Below are positions 37,301-46,662 of a stretch of 64,000 bases of DNA, one piece after another (position 1 is the stretch's first letter; each line of letters begins with the position of its first letter). The notes beneath the pieces are model-generated. The model had not been told where the DNA came from, searched no databases, and saw nothing but the letters and a program-made list of their open reading frames with translations. The DNA is from a virus. The translations under genes and the position numbers were made by a program. Location: the IMG/VR virus record IMGVR_UViG_3300043411_002463, positions 1-64,000 of that record. One strand, 5' to 3'.

Positions 37301-40300
37301 ACACATATTCCCAGAAATAATTGAGGCTGCTTTTGAAATATGGTCTCTTGGATATAATTATTTGTTTAGAAACAAAATTAAAACAACTGGTGATTTGCAA
37401 CTAGTACCAGGTAAATTTGACAATGGAGTTTTGGTATCAAATTCTGATGATAGCATTTCTTTACCATTAAATTCTAACTTAAAATTAGAACAAGGGTCTT
37501 TAAAGTTTTGGGCAATTCCACAATGGGATGGAATTGATAACGATGCAGAATTAACATTGTCTTTATATAAAAATGATGTTGCTTTAGATGCTAGCAAAAT
37601 ATTTATAGGTTCAAATTCATATAATCCAACTTTAAAAAACAATTCATTTTCAATTAGTAAAAGTGAAAATACTACGGGCTTGCCTGCCAAAATTTTTACA
37701 GAAACTGGTGTGTTTATTTATTATGATATTGATAATTCATGTTGGAAATTATATTCAAAAGATTTAACATCATCTAGTTCAATTTATACTGGAACTATTG
37801 AAACAAACGGAGAGTTTTATAATTCAAAGTGGATTCCAGGGTTGAAAGAATTGAATGATATTTTAAGAACATTTAATAATAAGATTGAGTTTAAGTTTAA
37901 TATTGATTCTTCTGATGCAAGTTCGCCTGATGGATATGTAGATGGTTATTCATTAATTGACGGATATTCTCCAGCCGAAGGATATCAAGTTGGATATTCT
38001 TATGATGGTATTCAATTTATGTCAGATAAATATCATTATTTCTTTGATTTTGGTCAAGAAAAGAATAAAAATAGATTTTCTTTATTTAAAGATGGCTCTG
38101 GCTATTTAACTTTTAAAGTTATTGATAAAAACTCTACAGCTTCAACAGTAAGTTATGATGTTTCTGGTTGGAAAAATGGTGAAAAACATTTTATTGGTTT
38201 AAGTTGGCGCCTAAATTCATCTGATAATCGTGATGAAATGCATATGTTTGTTGATGGTTTTGAAGTGCCAAATATACTTTCTTATGGAAGCAGACCAGTA
38301 TCAACATTAACAGATAGGTTTAGAACAGTTAAGCCAGAATATTTGTTAGCATCATTAGAAAAAGATATATTGTTAAAAAATGATTTAACAACAACCGCGG
38401 GAAGTAATATTGTCACTGCTGTTACAAACTTTTCAGCATTTAATATTTCACCCGGTGATAAAATTGAAATATTAGATCAAAATTTAGGTGAATTTATTAT
38501 AGGTTCAATTTCTGGTCAACAATTGGCTCTTACAACCAATGTACCATCAACCATTACAAATGCAAAATATACAATTAATCCATATTCTGTTCAAGTCAGT
38601 TCCCAAATATCTTTATATAAAAACATTATAGTTTCTTTGTTAAGAAACGGTGAAGAGATTGAATTAGCAGGATTAAATGCAAACACTCCAGGTTATGAAA
38701 TAAGTCAAAATTTATTCAACCAAGATACTTTGAAAGTATTGGGAGATGCATTAACTGGCGATCAATTAATTATCAGAACTTTAGGTAAAAACTTTAGAAG
38801 AATTAGAGAGAATACATATTTATGGAATTCTACTAATTTAATTAAAACACAATTACCACCACCTATAAATCTAGATGAAGTTAATATTTATAAAATAATA
38901 TTAAACAAAACAAGCATAGGACCAACAAATTCAACCTTAAGTCTAGGAGTATTTACTTCTAATATGTTGACTTGTCAACAAACAACAAATTCAACTGAAG
39001 GTCGAACTTTAGAAGTTACTATTGTTGGTGGAAATACTGATTTTACAACTCCTGTAACTGTAACTATTAATGGTACTACAAATGGAGTCCCAGTCTTTGA
39101 AACATTAACTTTTAGCGAAGCAGGAACACAAAAAACTGCTCTAAAATTCAAAACAATTACTGGAACACAAGTAATTTGTAAACCATATAATACATCAAAA
39201 AACTCTGTAGTAGTTTCAATAAAAGAAGCTTATTCTGTGATTTATCCAGATGCAAATACAAGCTATCCCGTGTTAAGATTTGTTTATAAAACACAACATG
39301 GAACTTCATTGCAAGGAGATGGTTCTACAACTGTAGTTGATAGTAGTGGATATTTTATTGATTCTAATATAGATCAAGCTTTAGTAATAACATCTCCAGG
39401 TTCGGTTGCTGGAACATACAATATAGAATCCAGAAGTGATACAAATACAATTGTTTTAGATAATCCAACTGGAACAGCTTTTACCAGTGGAATTTATGAT
39501 ATTTATAACATTTCATTATCGAGATCTGGTTTCCAAAATGGTTACTTTTACTTCCAGACAGCTGGTGGAGTTAATGAAAATTATAATTTACCATCTGGAG
39601 ATTATTTGTTTGATTATTCAACATATTTATCTTTGAAGTTCGATCCAATTAGACAGGAACAAATTTATATAGGTTCAGATTTCAATAAAGAAAAACAAGC
39701 CAATGCAGTTATTGATGAATTGCATATACTAGATGTAATGCTTTCAGATGTTCGTGTTGGAGAAAGTGCCAAACAATCTTTTACAACAGATTTTACTAAA
39801 CTAAGACCAGTCAAAAAAGACAAAAACACATTACTGTTATTGAATTTTGATGAAAAACCATTTGTTAATAAGGCAGATTTTTGGGTAAATTCAAGCAAGC
39901 AATATTTACAATCTGATTTTTCAGTCAATGAAAAATTTGACAAATGTTTAGTTATAAATGATAAACCTTTAGTGATTGAAAATAAAGGATATTTAACAAC
40001 AAAATCTGAAGGAACTATTGAGTTTTGGGTTTCACCAAAATATGATACAGGTAATGATCCAGTAAGAAGATATTATTTTGATGCCAGCTCTTCTTTAAGT
40101 ACAGAAATTCAAAGTACAAGCAAAGCAACAATTATTCTACCAACAAAAATAAAAGAAATATTATCTGTTAAGGTTAAAAATGGAGAGGTAGAGTATTCTG
40201 ATGGCGCAACCATTGCGGCTGATGGTAAAACAATTAATTTAAAGAAACAATTACCATATCAAAAGACAAATGTTGTAGTTTCTTATATTCAACATGGAAC

Positions 40301-41006
40301 GAATGGTGATAGATTATCAATCTTTAAAGATTCAGATGGATTTATAACCTTTTATGTTAGTGCTTCTGGTTATGAATATGAAGTTCGTCAACCTATTTTC
40401 TGGGAAAGAGATAGCTGGCATAGAATAAAAGCAACTTTCAAATTCAACAGAAAAGATAATAAAGATGAAATTAGACTTTTTGTTGATGGGGAAGAACGTG
40501 GTACTATAAGGTTCGGTCAAGGCTTCTTGTTTAGCGAAAGCATTATATTCGGTCAAGGCTTTGTAGGAGTTAACAATTCTATATTAATTGATGATATTAA
40601 CTTTAAAGATTCAATTAATGAATTTTATATTGGTTCTGATTTTGCAAAAGCAAGTAAGTCTCATTGTAGAATTGATAATTTCAAAATTAGTAATAAAGCT
40701 AAAAATGGCTTTTTGATTGCTGGTCAATATAAGGATGTAAATTATAGTTCTAATTTAGACATCATTTATCCATCTATTGAAGACTTGTACACAACTTATT
40801 TATTAGATTTTAACAAAATATTTGAAAAAAATACTGATTTTACCTTACTTCATGACCCATATTATGGAATTTTTAATTTCAAAATTAACATAATTGATTC
40901 TTTTAAAGTTCTAGCTAATGACATCATTGCTAAAAACATGTTGGAAGCAGCTTTAAAGGCATTTAAGCCAAGTAAATCTAAAATGACGCTCAATTATCTA
41001 ACATAA
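34395..41006 (+). CDS. giant baseplate/adhesin protein with LamG-type lectin domains
   Basis: At 2,203 residues this is the largest protein here. The N-terminus (1-170) includes a helical wedge-like segment (TNLIRDLSNNVYSLEDGNLI). From about 995 a concanavalin A/LamG-like domain begins (LKLEQGSLKFWAIPQWDG ... HFIGLSWRLN ... DEMHMFVDGFEVPN), apparently interrupted by about 470 residues before its closing IYIGSDFNKEKQANAVIDEL (about 1,755-1,775). A second LamG unit spans about 1,815-2,105 (TKSEGTIEFWVSPKYDTG ... DEIRLFVDGEERG ... FYIGSDFAKA). LamG folds usually bind carbohydrate or protein. Three Asp-Gly-Tyr lie in a short Gly/Tyr-rich loop near 1,179-1,191. Position after J suggests a baseplate periphery or tail fibre connector. 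Confidence 0.6.
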   Translation: MAILSIKKYSLVSPTKIRIEFSDSVNALINTSNFNIVSNNSSFSNPILYNVKVNKNIVDLTVSPLYSYNIYSLYCLDGNIKFSNINSTLFLPNNNSTNVIKFIGPVDSENQFRTNLIRDLSNNVYSLEDGNLITDTINIIADQINKLYNDIKQTGNEIFLEKIIENEKKVRGIGPTDALNEKGAYKIIKVSKEIEGTVKVKEQEISEMPASPITLQAVTISQEKLISGTSNSTFNGLLLTLAKNNVTKVKTITIKYFNGSTYSYSIESLGYTIKDNRYDQEYASSYQLLESNQVQLSTLLLEDENFTVLTSLDYILITYEYKNVGQTIVEDSVDVYYIEYQSSEVISPIVTTFALKYYPVVDSLGNIIKKDGVSFLDPEANPPFSSTHPAFTTELEFNLESLPKTFGEYTINYETGEVIVYGAIKNDGTGDFPPLATYYYKFSYDNELDYIYDNQNYEVVRSPIRDLEGESVTIACQYYQNLIENEDFIANIHKEVINERIENRLLSNTSLRVQNPGVTNVFRIYNETSGEIYKLDRFNNDKVYFNVNNSPRVEKISQERCSFTTVDNEIVLVQEEYLNANNIKIFEIHLNNSLIISATEDSIGSSFNSSVSFSNSNIFGKEIYFSSAISLDNNIDRLDLNQYQIDYNNGIIYLATDSVDYQLGTVNYKKSFIKTGQDNIISVDKIYSSIDNINIDKVYNFSSYSAFEITFTNLEESDERFDSYGNLYIYDSNTVLVKDDIKSIRGLYDHSDLLTNDSPINFAENCTFDANLIQVNEIFKQEQYTVESGLVININQASVGIDLNSVISVKRISDDTELYTGSSSFVNYQITLDALSGAVAGDEIVVIYGLLPNGSFGVVVDYDRGELFVDYTYLFDEILVTYEYGSDSLDFAQSTTLNTGDEYYVTYKVGSLRDTLFANFGSLIDVNIIKNFNTEVDREIYRSVLQGILQMFPTGPTKEALGNMVKSVTHIFPEIIEAAFEIWSLGYNYLFRNKIKTTGDLQLVPGKFDNGVLVSNSDDSISLPLNSNLKLEQGSLKFWAIPQWDGIDNDAELTLSLYKNDVALDASKIFIGSNSYNPTLKNNSFSISKSENTTGLPAKIFTETGVFIYYDIDNSCWKLYSKDLTSSSSIYTGTIETNGEFYNSKWIPGLKELNDILRTFNNKIEFKFNIDSSDASSPDGYVDGYSLIDGYSPAEGYQVGYSYDGIQFMSDKYHYFFDFGQEKNKNRFSLFKDGSGYLTFKVIDKNSTASTVSYDVSGWKNGEKHFIGLSWRLNSSDNRDEMHMFVDGFEVPNILSYGSRPVSTLTDRFRTVKPEYLLASLEKDILLKNDLTTTAGSNIVTAVTNFSAFNISPGDKIEILDQNLGEFIIGSISGQQLALTTNVPSTITNAKYTINPYSVQVSSQISLYKNIIVSLLRNGEEIELAGLNANTPGYEISQNLFNQDTLKVLGDALTGDQLIIRTLGKNFRRIRENTYLWNSTNLIKTQLPPPINLDEVNIYKIILNKTSIGPTNSTLSLGVFTSNMLTCQQTTNSTEGRTLEVTIVGGNTDFTTPVTVTINGTTNGVPVFETLTFSEAGTQKTALKFKTITGTQVICKPYNTSKNSVVVSIKEAYSVIYPDANTSYPVLRFVYKTQHGTSLQGDGSTTVVDSSGYFIDSNIDQALVITSPGSVAGTYNIESRSDTNTIVLDNPTGTAFTSGIYDIYNISLSRSGFQNGYFYFQTAGGVNENYNLPSGDYLFDYSTYLSLKFDPIRQEQIYIGSDFNKEKQANAVIDELHILDVMLSDVRVGESAKQSFTTDFTKLRPVKKDKNTLLLLNFDEKPFVNKADFWVNSSKQYLQSDFSVNEKFDKCLVINDKPLVIENKGYLTTKSEGTIEFWVSPKYDTGNDPVRRYYFDASSSLSTEIQSTSKATIILPTKIKEILSVKVKNGEVEYSDGATIAADGKTINLKKQLPYQKTNVVVSYIQHGTNGDRLSIFKDSDGFITFYVSASGYEYEVRQPIFWERDSWHRIKATFKFNRKDNKDEIRLFVDGEERGTIRFGQGFLFSESIIFGQGFVGVNNSILIDDINFKDSINEFYIGSDFAKASKSHCRIDNFKISNKAKNGFLIAGQYKDVNYSSNLDIIYPSIEDLYTTYLLDFNKIFEKNTDFTLLHDPYYGIFNFKINIIDSFKVLANDIIAKNMLEAALKAFKPSKSKMTLNYLT

Positions 41007-41010
41007 TAAT

Positions 41011-43947
41011 ATGACTATAAGACCAGACGTTTCTTTGATTAAAAATAATTTTCGAGACTCTTTGCAAATCTCTCAAACTGAATTGCAAGTAGAGCAAGAT
41101 TACTATGATGGAAAAATCAAATCAGTAATTGATAATCATATAGGCTCTGGTGTATTATTAGAATCTCTTACAGATAATATAATTTTTAACTCAGATGAAT
41201 TAACAGAAGTTCAAACTGGTTATATTTCTTCTAATACCTTCGACGGACGTGGTATTAGCCCACTAGTCCAACCCACAGATGTTAATTTAGGAAATCAACT
41301 TGAAATAACATTGTCTGAGTCAAGTGCTGTTGGTAGACATAGTGTAAAAATTTCAATTGTTGGTCTTGATTTTAATGGAGAATTAATTCAAGAAAAGTTT
41401 TATTTTTATACTAATGAAACTCAAGTAACTTCAAAACATTTTGCTAAAGTTTTATCTCTATTTTTTAATGATTTCAAAGGAAATGATAATTGTTCTAGAA
41501 ATTTGGGCGGAACTATAGTTATTAAAGAATCTAAATCTTTCCAAATATCTAGAGACCCAATTATGATAGCTCAAGATGTTGAGCCGGATTTTTTTTGGCG
41601 CGATTTTAAGAAATATACTATATCTTTAACTTTGGAACAAGTTATTCAAGAAGGCATTGGTTCTGAATATTCAGTTGATGGTTTGAATATCAATACTACT
41701 GGTATTAGCAATCAAGAACTTTTAGCTAATGATGTATCTTCTCAAATTGGTGAGAAATTTTATGCAAATACAGATAATATTCAAAAAATAACTATGTTAT
41801 TGTCTGTATCATCAGATGATAGTGCTGCAGAAGCAAACAAATATGATTGGTCAGGAGATCTTGTAATTTCAGTATATAAATTACAAACCAGTGTACTGTG
41901 TGATGCTGATATTATTCCAGATTTAGCAATTGATTTTGATCCAAATCCAGTTTCATTAGCACAAGTTTCTTTTAATCAAGCATCACTTAAAGAAAATGGT
42001 TATGTTTTAACAGATGTATTGCAACCAGTTGATTTTGTATTCAGTGATAGTAAAATTGGTAAGGCTAGTGGAGTTGAGGTAGGAAAATATTATGCCGTTT
42101 CTATTCAAAGAAATGGCTCTGCTGCTACTGGAAATATTTACATAGGAACTGGCAATAACAATTCAGTTTATAATAGATTAACTGTATTTTCTGGAACAGA
42201 ATGGGTTGATGTCGAAGATTCTTCTATTTGGTATCAAGTTTGGACTGATGCAATTAAAATAACTTCCGGAAAAGGTTATGATTCTGGTACAGGAATTCAA
42301 ATTGATAAAACAAAACAAATAGTTGATAGTTCATCAGCTAGCATTGCAATTGTTGATAATGAAGAAAAAAATTATTCATTCAGTGATACTGGTTTTAACA
42401 CTGTTAATATTGCATTAGTTCAAGCCGTATTAGAATTAACATCTGAAGAACAAGATCAATTAACTGGAAATTATGTTGAATCAAAAAATAAATATAATCC
42501 AGCATTAAGTTTAATTTCTCAATCAGAATTAACAACATTACAAACAACAAGCAATCCATTTATAGTTGGTTGTGTAAAAGATGTTAATCCAAAATTAAAT
42601 TCAACCTTAGAAAAAACTTATTCAATTCCAGGATTGGCACGGGGAGATAATTTTTGTATATTAAATCCAGATGCTGATCTAATCTCTTTAAATTTAGTAG
42701 GAAGTGTATTAACTCCAAACAAAGATACTAACTTTAAATACAAAATTGTCAAAGCTACATATTGTACAGATGGTTATGGTGATGTTAATGGCGATGGCGA
42801 AATTGATGATCTGGACATTACATTAGCAACATCATTAATAGGAGAAAGTTTATATTTTTCAAGTACAGTTAATAAAATTAATGATGGTACTATTGATGTT
42901 TTACAATTATTAAGAGCTGACGTTGATAATGATGGTTATGTAACTTCAAATGATGTTGATGCAATTACAAGCTATGTAAACAAGTTAGTTAATTCATTTA
43001 CAGCGGGTACTTCATTCTCTCATATGTGTTTAGAAGTACAGCCATTAACTGGTAGATTTGATGGCTATTATGATTGTACAGATGGATATGTTAGATTAGA
43101 TGGCTATGGACAAGTGGGTTCTATTTCGACTGGAGAATTATCAACCGAAGAAATTTTGTATCAAGGAAGTAATGTCGTTCCTATTTTACAACTAGACTCA
43201 ACTTTAACAGTGGTTCCATTTGTTTCAAAAACATTTCAAATAACGCCAAAACCATATTGGCAGCCTTGGCAATTGCTATTGTCTAGCTCTGCTCGATATG
43301 TACAAGCTAGTTTTACCTATGCAGATTCTCTTACTGAACGTTCTTGTAGCACAACAGCAGCCTCATTATGTTCTGCTCAATTTACCGATGTACCAACTGT
43401 AGAACCTGGTAGAAATGATACTTTAATTCCAGGCAATATCATTATTGATAAAGGTGCTCTATTAAATCTTGATGGAACTTTATATAAACAAGATTTAGAG
43501 ATTAAGACAATTGAGTTGCGTTTACCAATCACAGAATTATCAGAATCTAAAATAAACATTTTTGAGAAGTTATTGGTTGATAAGGGTGACGGCAAAACGT
43601 TTGCTGAGTATCCTGCTGCTAAATACTATGATTGTTCAACTGTTCAACCAGAAGATTTGGCGCTAAATAAAGTGAAATTTGAAGTTGCTATTCAATCCAT
43701 TTATAAAGTTGTTGATGGCTATGATTCAAGTTACGAATATGTCGTAATTAATAATCCAAACATTGGTGTAAAGATGGATAATTCTACTGGAATTTTAACA
43801 CTAAATGTTTCCGATGTTGACTTGGACAATATTAAAGAAACTTTAATTACAAAAATTTCAGTTAATATTTATTTAAAGAAAGCTGGATTTAACAACACAC
43901 ATCTTATAATTCCGCCTGAATCTATAGCTGGATTAATTTCTAGCTGA
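41011..43947 (+). CDS. baseplate/fibre protein with a complete dockerin domain
   Basis: A 978-residue protein ending the virion cluster. Residues about 591-602 (DVNGDGEIDDLD) and 637-648 (DVDNDGYVTSND) are two perfect 12-residue calcium loops, 46 residues apart, each followed by a short helix: the layout of a type I dockerin. The rest is beta-rich and looks like other tail proteins, with an N-terminal helical attachment region. Asp-Gly-Tyr occurs six times, the highest count here. Dockerins bind cohesins in cellulosomes; in a virion it could bind a host surface cohesin, a phage protein, or serve as a Ca-dependent stabiliser. The start codon lacks a clear ribosome site. Confidence 0.6.
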   Translation: MTIRPDVSLIKNNFRDSLQISQTELQVEQDYYDGKIKSVIDNHIGSGVLLESLTDNIIFNSDELTEVQTGYISSNTFDGRGISPLVQPTDVNLGNQLEITLSESSAVGRHSVKISIVGLDFNGELIQEKFYFYTNETQVTSKHFAKVLSLFFNDFKGNDNCSRNLGGTIVIKESKSFQISRDPIMIAQDVEPDFFWRDFKKYTISLTLEQVIQEGIGSEYSVDGLNINTTGISNQELLANDVSSQIGEKFYANTDNIQKITMLLSVSSDDSAAEANKYDWSGDLVISVYKLQTSVLCDADIIPDLAIDFDPNPVSLAQVSFNQASLKENGYVLTDVLQPVDFVFSDSKIGKASGVEVGKYYAVSIQRNGSAATGNIYIGTGNNNSVYNRLTVFSGTEWVDVEDSSIWYQVWTDAIKITSGKGYDSGTGIQIDKTKQIVDSSSASIAIVDNEEKNYSFSDTGFNTVNIALVQAVLELTSEEQDQLTGNYVESKNKYNPALSLISQSELTTLQTTSNPFIVGCVKDVNPKLNSTLEKTYSIPGLARGDNFCILNPDADLISLNLVGSVLTPNKDTNFKYKIVKATYCTDGYGDVNGDGEIDDLDITLATSLIGESLYFSSTVNKINDGTIDVLQLLRADVDNDGYVTSNDVDAITSYVNKLVNSFTAGTSFSHMCLEVQPLTGRFDGYYDCTDGYVRLDGYGQVGSISTGELSTEEILYQGSNVVPILQLDSTLTVVPFVSKTFQITPKPYWQPWQLLLSSSARYVQASFTYADSLTERSCSTTAASLCSAQFTDVPTVEPGRNDTLIPGNIIIDKGALLNLDGTLYKQDLEIKTIELRLPITELSESKINIFEKLLVDKGDGKTFAEYPAAKYYDCSTVQPEDLALNKVKFEVAIQSIYKVVDGYDSSYEYVVINNPNIGVKMDNSTGILTLNVSDVDLDNIKETLITKISVNIYLKKAGFNNTHLIIPPESIAGLISS

Positions 43948-43961
43948 TATAGATTTGGTTA

Positions 43962-45047
43962 ATGAAAATCAAAATACAACAATTTTTGTTTGGCAAATGC
44001 CATAGTTGGAGTATTGTTGCTCAAAACATTGCCAAACAATTGATTAAAAATCATTCTGTAGATTTGGTTTCTACAGATGGCATTAAAGAAGCTTTTATTT
44101 CAAAAGAATTAAAAAAACATATCAAAATAACTCCTGATAAGTTATATGATATGCAATTATCATATACAATACCACATAATATGCCAAAATTTTTAAATTA
44201 TGGCGCTAAAAATAGATTTGGAATTTGGTGTTATGAATTTCCTATAATACCAGCTGAACAAATTAAATATATAAATAGTGCTTGTGATTTATTATTGCCT
44301 CCGTCAAATTTTGCACGAGATTCTTTTATTGAATGCAAAGCAAATGAGGATAAAATAAAAGTATTACCTCACGGCATTAATTTAGAAGATTTTGAGAATA
44401 AAAATAAATATAAAATATCAACCAATAAAAAAATAAAGTTTTTAATTCCATTAGGTCAACCTCATTTACGAAAGAATATTGTAAATACAGTAGAATATTT
44501 CTTTAAAACATTTGATAAAAATGATGATGTAGTTTTGATTTTAAAGGCTCCCAATAAAAAACCTGGTGGACATGATATTTCTGTTAATGAAACAGTAGCA
44601 TCTTTAAAAAAGAAATATAAAAATCATCCAGAAATTAAATTAATTACAGATTTTGTACCTAACATGGTTGAGTTATATAATGCGTGTGATGTTGTTTATT
44701 CTTTAACTAGAGCTGAGGCATTTTTTATGCCAGCTTTGGAAGGCTTTGCAGCTAATAAAGTTGTCATGGTACCCAGATATGGTGGTCAATTAGATTTTTG
44801 TCATGATGATAATTCTATTTTGTTTGATGGAAAAACAACACAAGCAGATAGAGAGGCATTGTATTGGCAGGGTGATATTAAAAATGTTTGGTTTGAATCT
44901 GATTTTGACGATGTAAGCTTTAAACTAAAACAAGTTGCAAATAATTATGATGCTATATTACAAAGTAAACAAGAAAAAATGAAACATAAAATAAATGAAT
45001 ATACTTGGGAAAATGTAACTAAACAATTAATAGGATATTGCAAATGA
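43962..45047 (+). CDS. glycosyltransferase, GT4-like (GT-B fold)
   Basis: A 361-residue retaining-type glycosyltransferase. The C-terminal half has the nucleotide-sugar site: LIPLGQPHLRKN, then ALTRAEAFFMPALEGFA-type sequence with Glu252 and Glu260 in EX7E spacing, and VPRYGGQLDF. It opens the sugar cassette 14 bases after the dockerin-protein gene, with no terminator between, so it is probably co-transcribed with the baseplate genes. Its stop overlaps the next start. Donor and acceptor cannot be told from sequence. Confidence 0.85.
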   Translation: MKIKIQQFLFGKCHSWSIVAQNIAKQLIKNHSVDLVSTDGIKEAFISKELKKHIKITPDKLYDMQLSYTIPHNMPKFLNYGAKNRFGIWCYEFPIIPAEQIKYINSACDLLLPPSNFARDSFIECKANEDKIKVLPHGINLEDFENKNKYKISTNKKIKFLIPLGQPHLRKNIVNTVEYFFKTFDKNDDVVLILKAPNKKPGGHDISVNETVASLKKKYKNHPEIKLITDFVPNMVELYNACDVVYSLTRAEAFFMPALEGFAANKVVMVPRYGGQLDFCHDDNSILFDGKTTQADREALYWQGDIKNVWFESDFDDVSFKLKQVANNYDAILQSKQEKMKHKINEYTWENVTKQLIGYCK

Positions 45048-45799
45048 GTTCAAATGATTTTTTTGATATTATGATTGAAAAAGGAACTATTGAAAAAGTA
45101 AAATTATCAATAGTTATTCCTGTATTTAATAATTTTGGATTTACTAAATCTTGCATTAATGATTTATTAAAACTAAAAGAACCCCATGAAATAATAATTG
45201 TTGATAATGGTTCTACGGATGCGACTAGTGAATATTTACAAAATTTTAAGTTAGATGAAACAAATAATCATCATAGACTTATTTATTTAAAACTCAAAAA
45301 AAATACAGGTTTTGCATGTGCTTGTAATTCCGGCTATGACTGTTCAAACGCAGAGTATGTATTGTTTTTAAATAATGATATTAAAGTAAAATCTAATCAT
45401 GAAAATTGGACAGATAATTTACTTGAAAGTGTTGGTGATGGATTAATTAGTCCTAATGGTGGGATTGTAGATAAAAATGGAAACTTCATAACAGAAACTG
45501 ATGAAGTTGTTAATGGTAATTTCTATTTATCGGGTTGGTGTTTGCTTGGTAAGAAATCAATATTTGATAAGTTAAAAATTAACAATTATGTAGGACCATT
45601 TTCCGAAGAATTTGGTATTGCTTATTTTGAAGATACTGACATGGGTTTGCGCGCAGCCCAATTACAAATTCCAATGATGGTTCAAGCAGTACCAGTACAT
45701 CATTTTGGGAAGCAAACAAGTGCCAAAGTAGGATTATCTCAGTTATATATGCATGCAAAGCCAATATTTACGGCAAAGTGGAAAGGCAAATTAATATGA
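45044..45799 (+). CDS. glycosyltransferase, GT2 family
   Basis: A 251-residue GT-A enzyme. LSIVIPVFNNFGFTKSCIND and IIIVDNGSTDATSEYLQ are the nucleotide-binding start of GT2; FLNNDIKV carries the metal-binding acidic motif and FGIAYFEDTDMGLRA the catalytic ED pair, as in rhamnosyltransferase-like members. The frame is open from TTG 45,038, but ATG 45,044 overlaps the previous stop as ATGA with AGGAT upstream and is the better start. Confidence 0.85.
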   Translation: MSSNDFFDIMIEKGTIEKVKLSIVIPVFNNFGFTKSCINDLLKLKEPHEIIIVDNGSTDATSEYLQNFKLDETNNHHRLIYLKLKKNTGFACACNSGYDCSNAEYVLFLNNDIKVKSNHENWTDNLLESVGDGLISPNGGIVDKNGNFITETDEVVNGNFYLSGWCLLGKKSIFDKLKINNYVGPFSEEFGIAYFEDTDMGLRAAQLQIPMMVQAVPVHHFGKQTSAKVGLSQLYMHAKPIFTAKWKGKLI

Positions 45800-46662
45800 T
45801 TCATGTTTTGACTTTAAATTGGAACGGTAAAGATAAGTTAGAAAGATTAGCTCCTGGCTTACTTGCAAACTTAGAACAAACTGGTGAAGAATATTGTTGG
45901 TTTATTAGAGATAATGGTTCTAAAGATGGTTCGGTGGAATTTATTAAAGAACTTATGGAAAGTGGCAAGAAAGTTAAAGCTTTATTTGTCGATCATAATA
46001 GAAATAATTTTGCCCAGGGTGTAAATTCATTGGCAAAAATGGCACTAAGTGACAGATGTAAAGTAAATATTACTACTGAAAGTTTCATTTCTTTTAAAGA
46101 TTTAGTTCCTAAGTTTGATACATTATTATTTATGAATAACGACATTGAATTTCCAGAAGAAAATTCTTTAACTGAAATGGTTAATCTTTATAAGACATCT
46201 AATTCAGCGATGGTAGGATGTAGGTTACTTTATAATGGAACTGATAAATTACAACATGCAGGAGTTATTTTTAGTCCCAAGTATGGCAACATGCCATATC
46301 ATTATAGACATCAGGAAACCACATCAGAAGAAACTGAATCTAATAAGTTTTTCCAAGCCGTAACGGCAGCTGTTTGTCTTGTAAATTTTTCTGCTTTTTT
46401 GGAAGTGGACGGTATGGATGAAAGATTTCATTGGGCTTTTGAAGATATTGATTTGTGTTTAAAAATAAAAGATATGGGACATAAAATATCTTATTGTGGA
46501 AAAACAAAAATATTCCATGAAGAAAGCGCTTCATTGAAAAAAAATCCAGTGAATAAAATGTTTATGGGACCTAACGTAGATCTTTTCAAGAAGAAGTGGT
46601 TCGGAAAATATAAGTTAGATCATGATGATTATCTTAAAAATCCAAAACACTTAAATGTATGA
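45796..46662 (+). CDS. glycosyltransferase, GT2 family
   Basis: A 288-residue GT-A enzyme beginning MIHVLTLNWNGKDKLERL. FIRDNGSKDGSVEFI is the usual donor-binding segment, FMNNDIEFPE the acidic metal site, and FHWAFEDIDLCLKIKDMG the catalytic ED motif near the end. GTG 45,778 is an upstream option, but ATG 45,796 overlaps the preceding stop (ATGA) and has AAAGG in front, so it is chosen. It is related to its upstream neighbour, and the two probably add consecutive sugars. Confidence 0.83.
   Translation: MIHVLTLNWNGKDKLERLAPGLLANLEQTGEEYCWFIRDNGSKDGSVEFIKELMESGKKVKALFVDHNRNNFAQGVNSLAKMALSDRCKVNITTESFISFKDLVPKFDTLLFMNNDIEFPEENSLTEMVNLYKTSNSAMVGCRLLYNGTDKLQHAGVIFSPKYGNMPYHYRHQETTSEETESNKFFQAVTAAVCLVNFSAFLEVDGMDERFHWAFEDIDLCLKIKDMGHKISYCGKTKIFHEESASLKKNPVNKMFMGPNVDLFKKKWFGKYKLDHDDYLKNPKHLNV

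Noticed and set aside
75-43947. DGY words as a DNA-level repeat (GATGGNTAT)
   Set aside because: The third bases of the Gly and Tyr codons vary and all copies I checked are in frame, so a DNA repeat or uptake signal is less likely than protein-level selection.
45778-45795. GTG start for the third glycosyltransferase
   Set aside because: ATG 45,796 forms an ATGA overlap with the preceding stop and has AAAGG upstream, in line with its neighbours.
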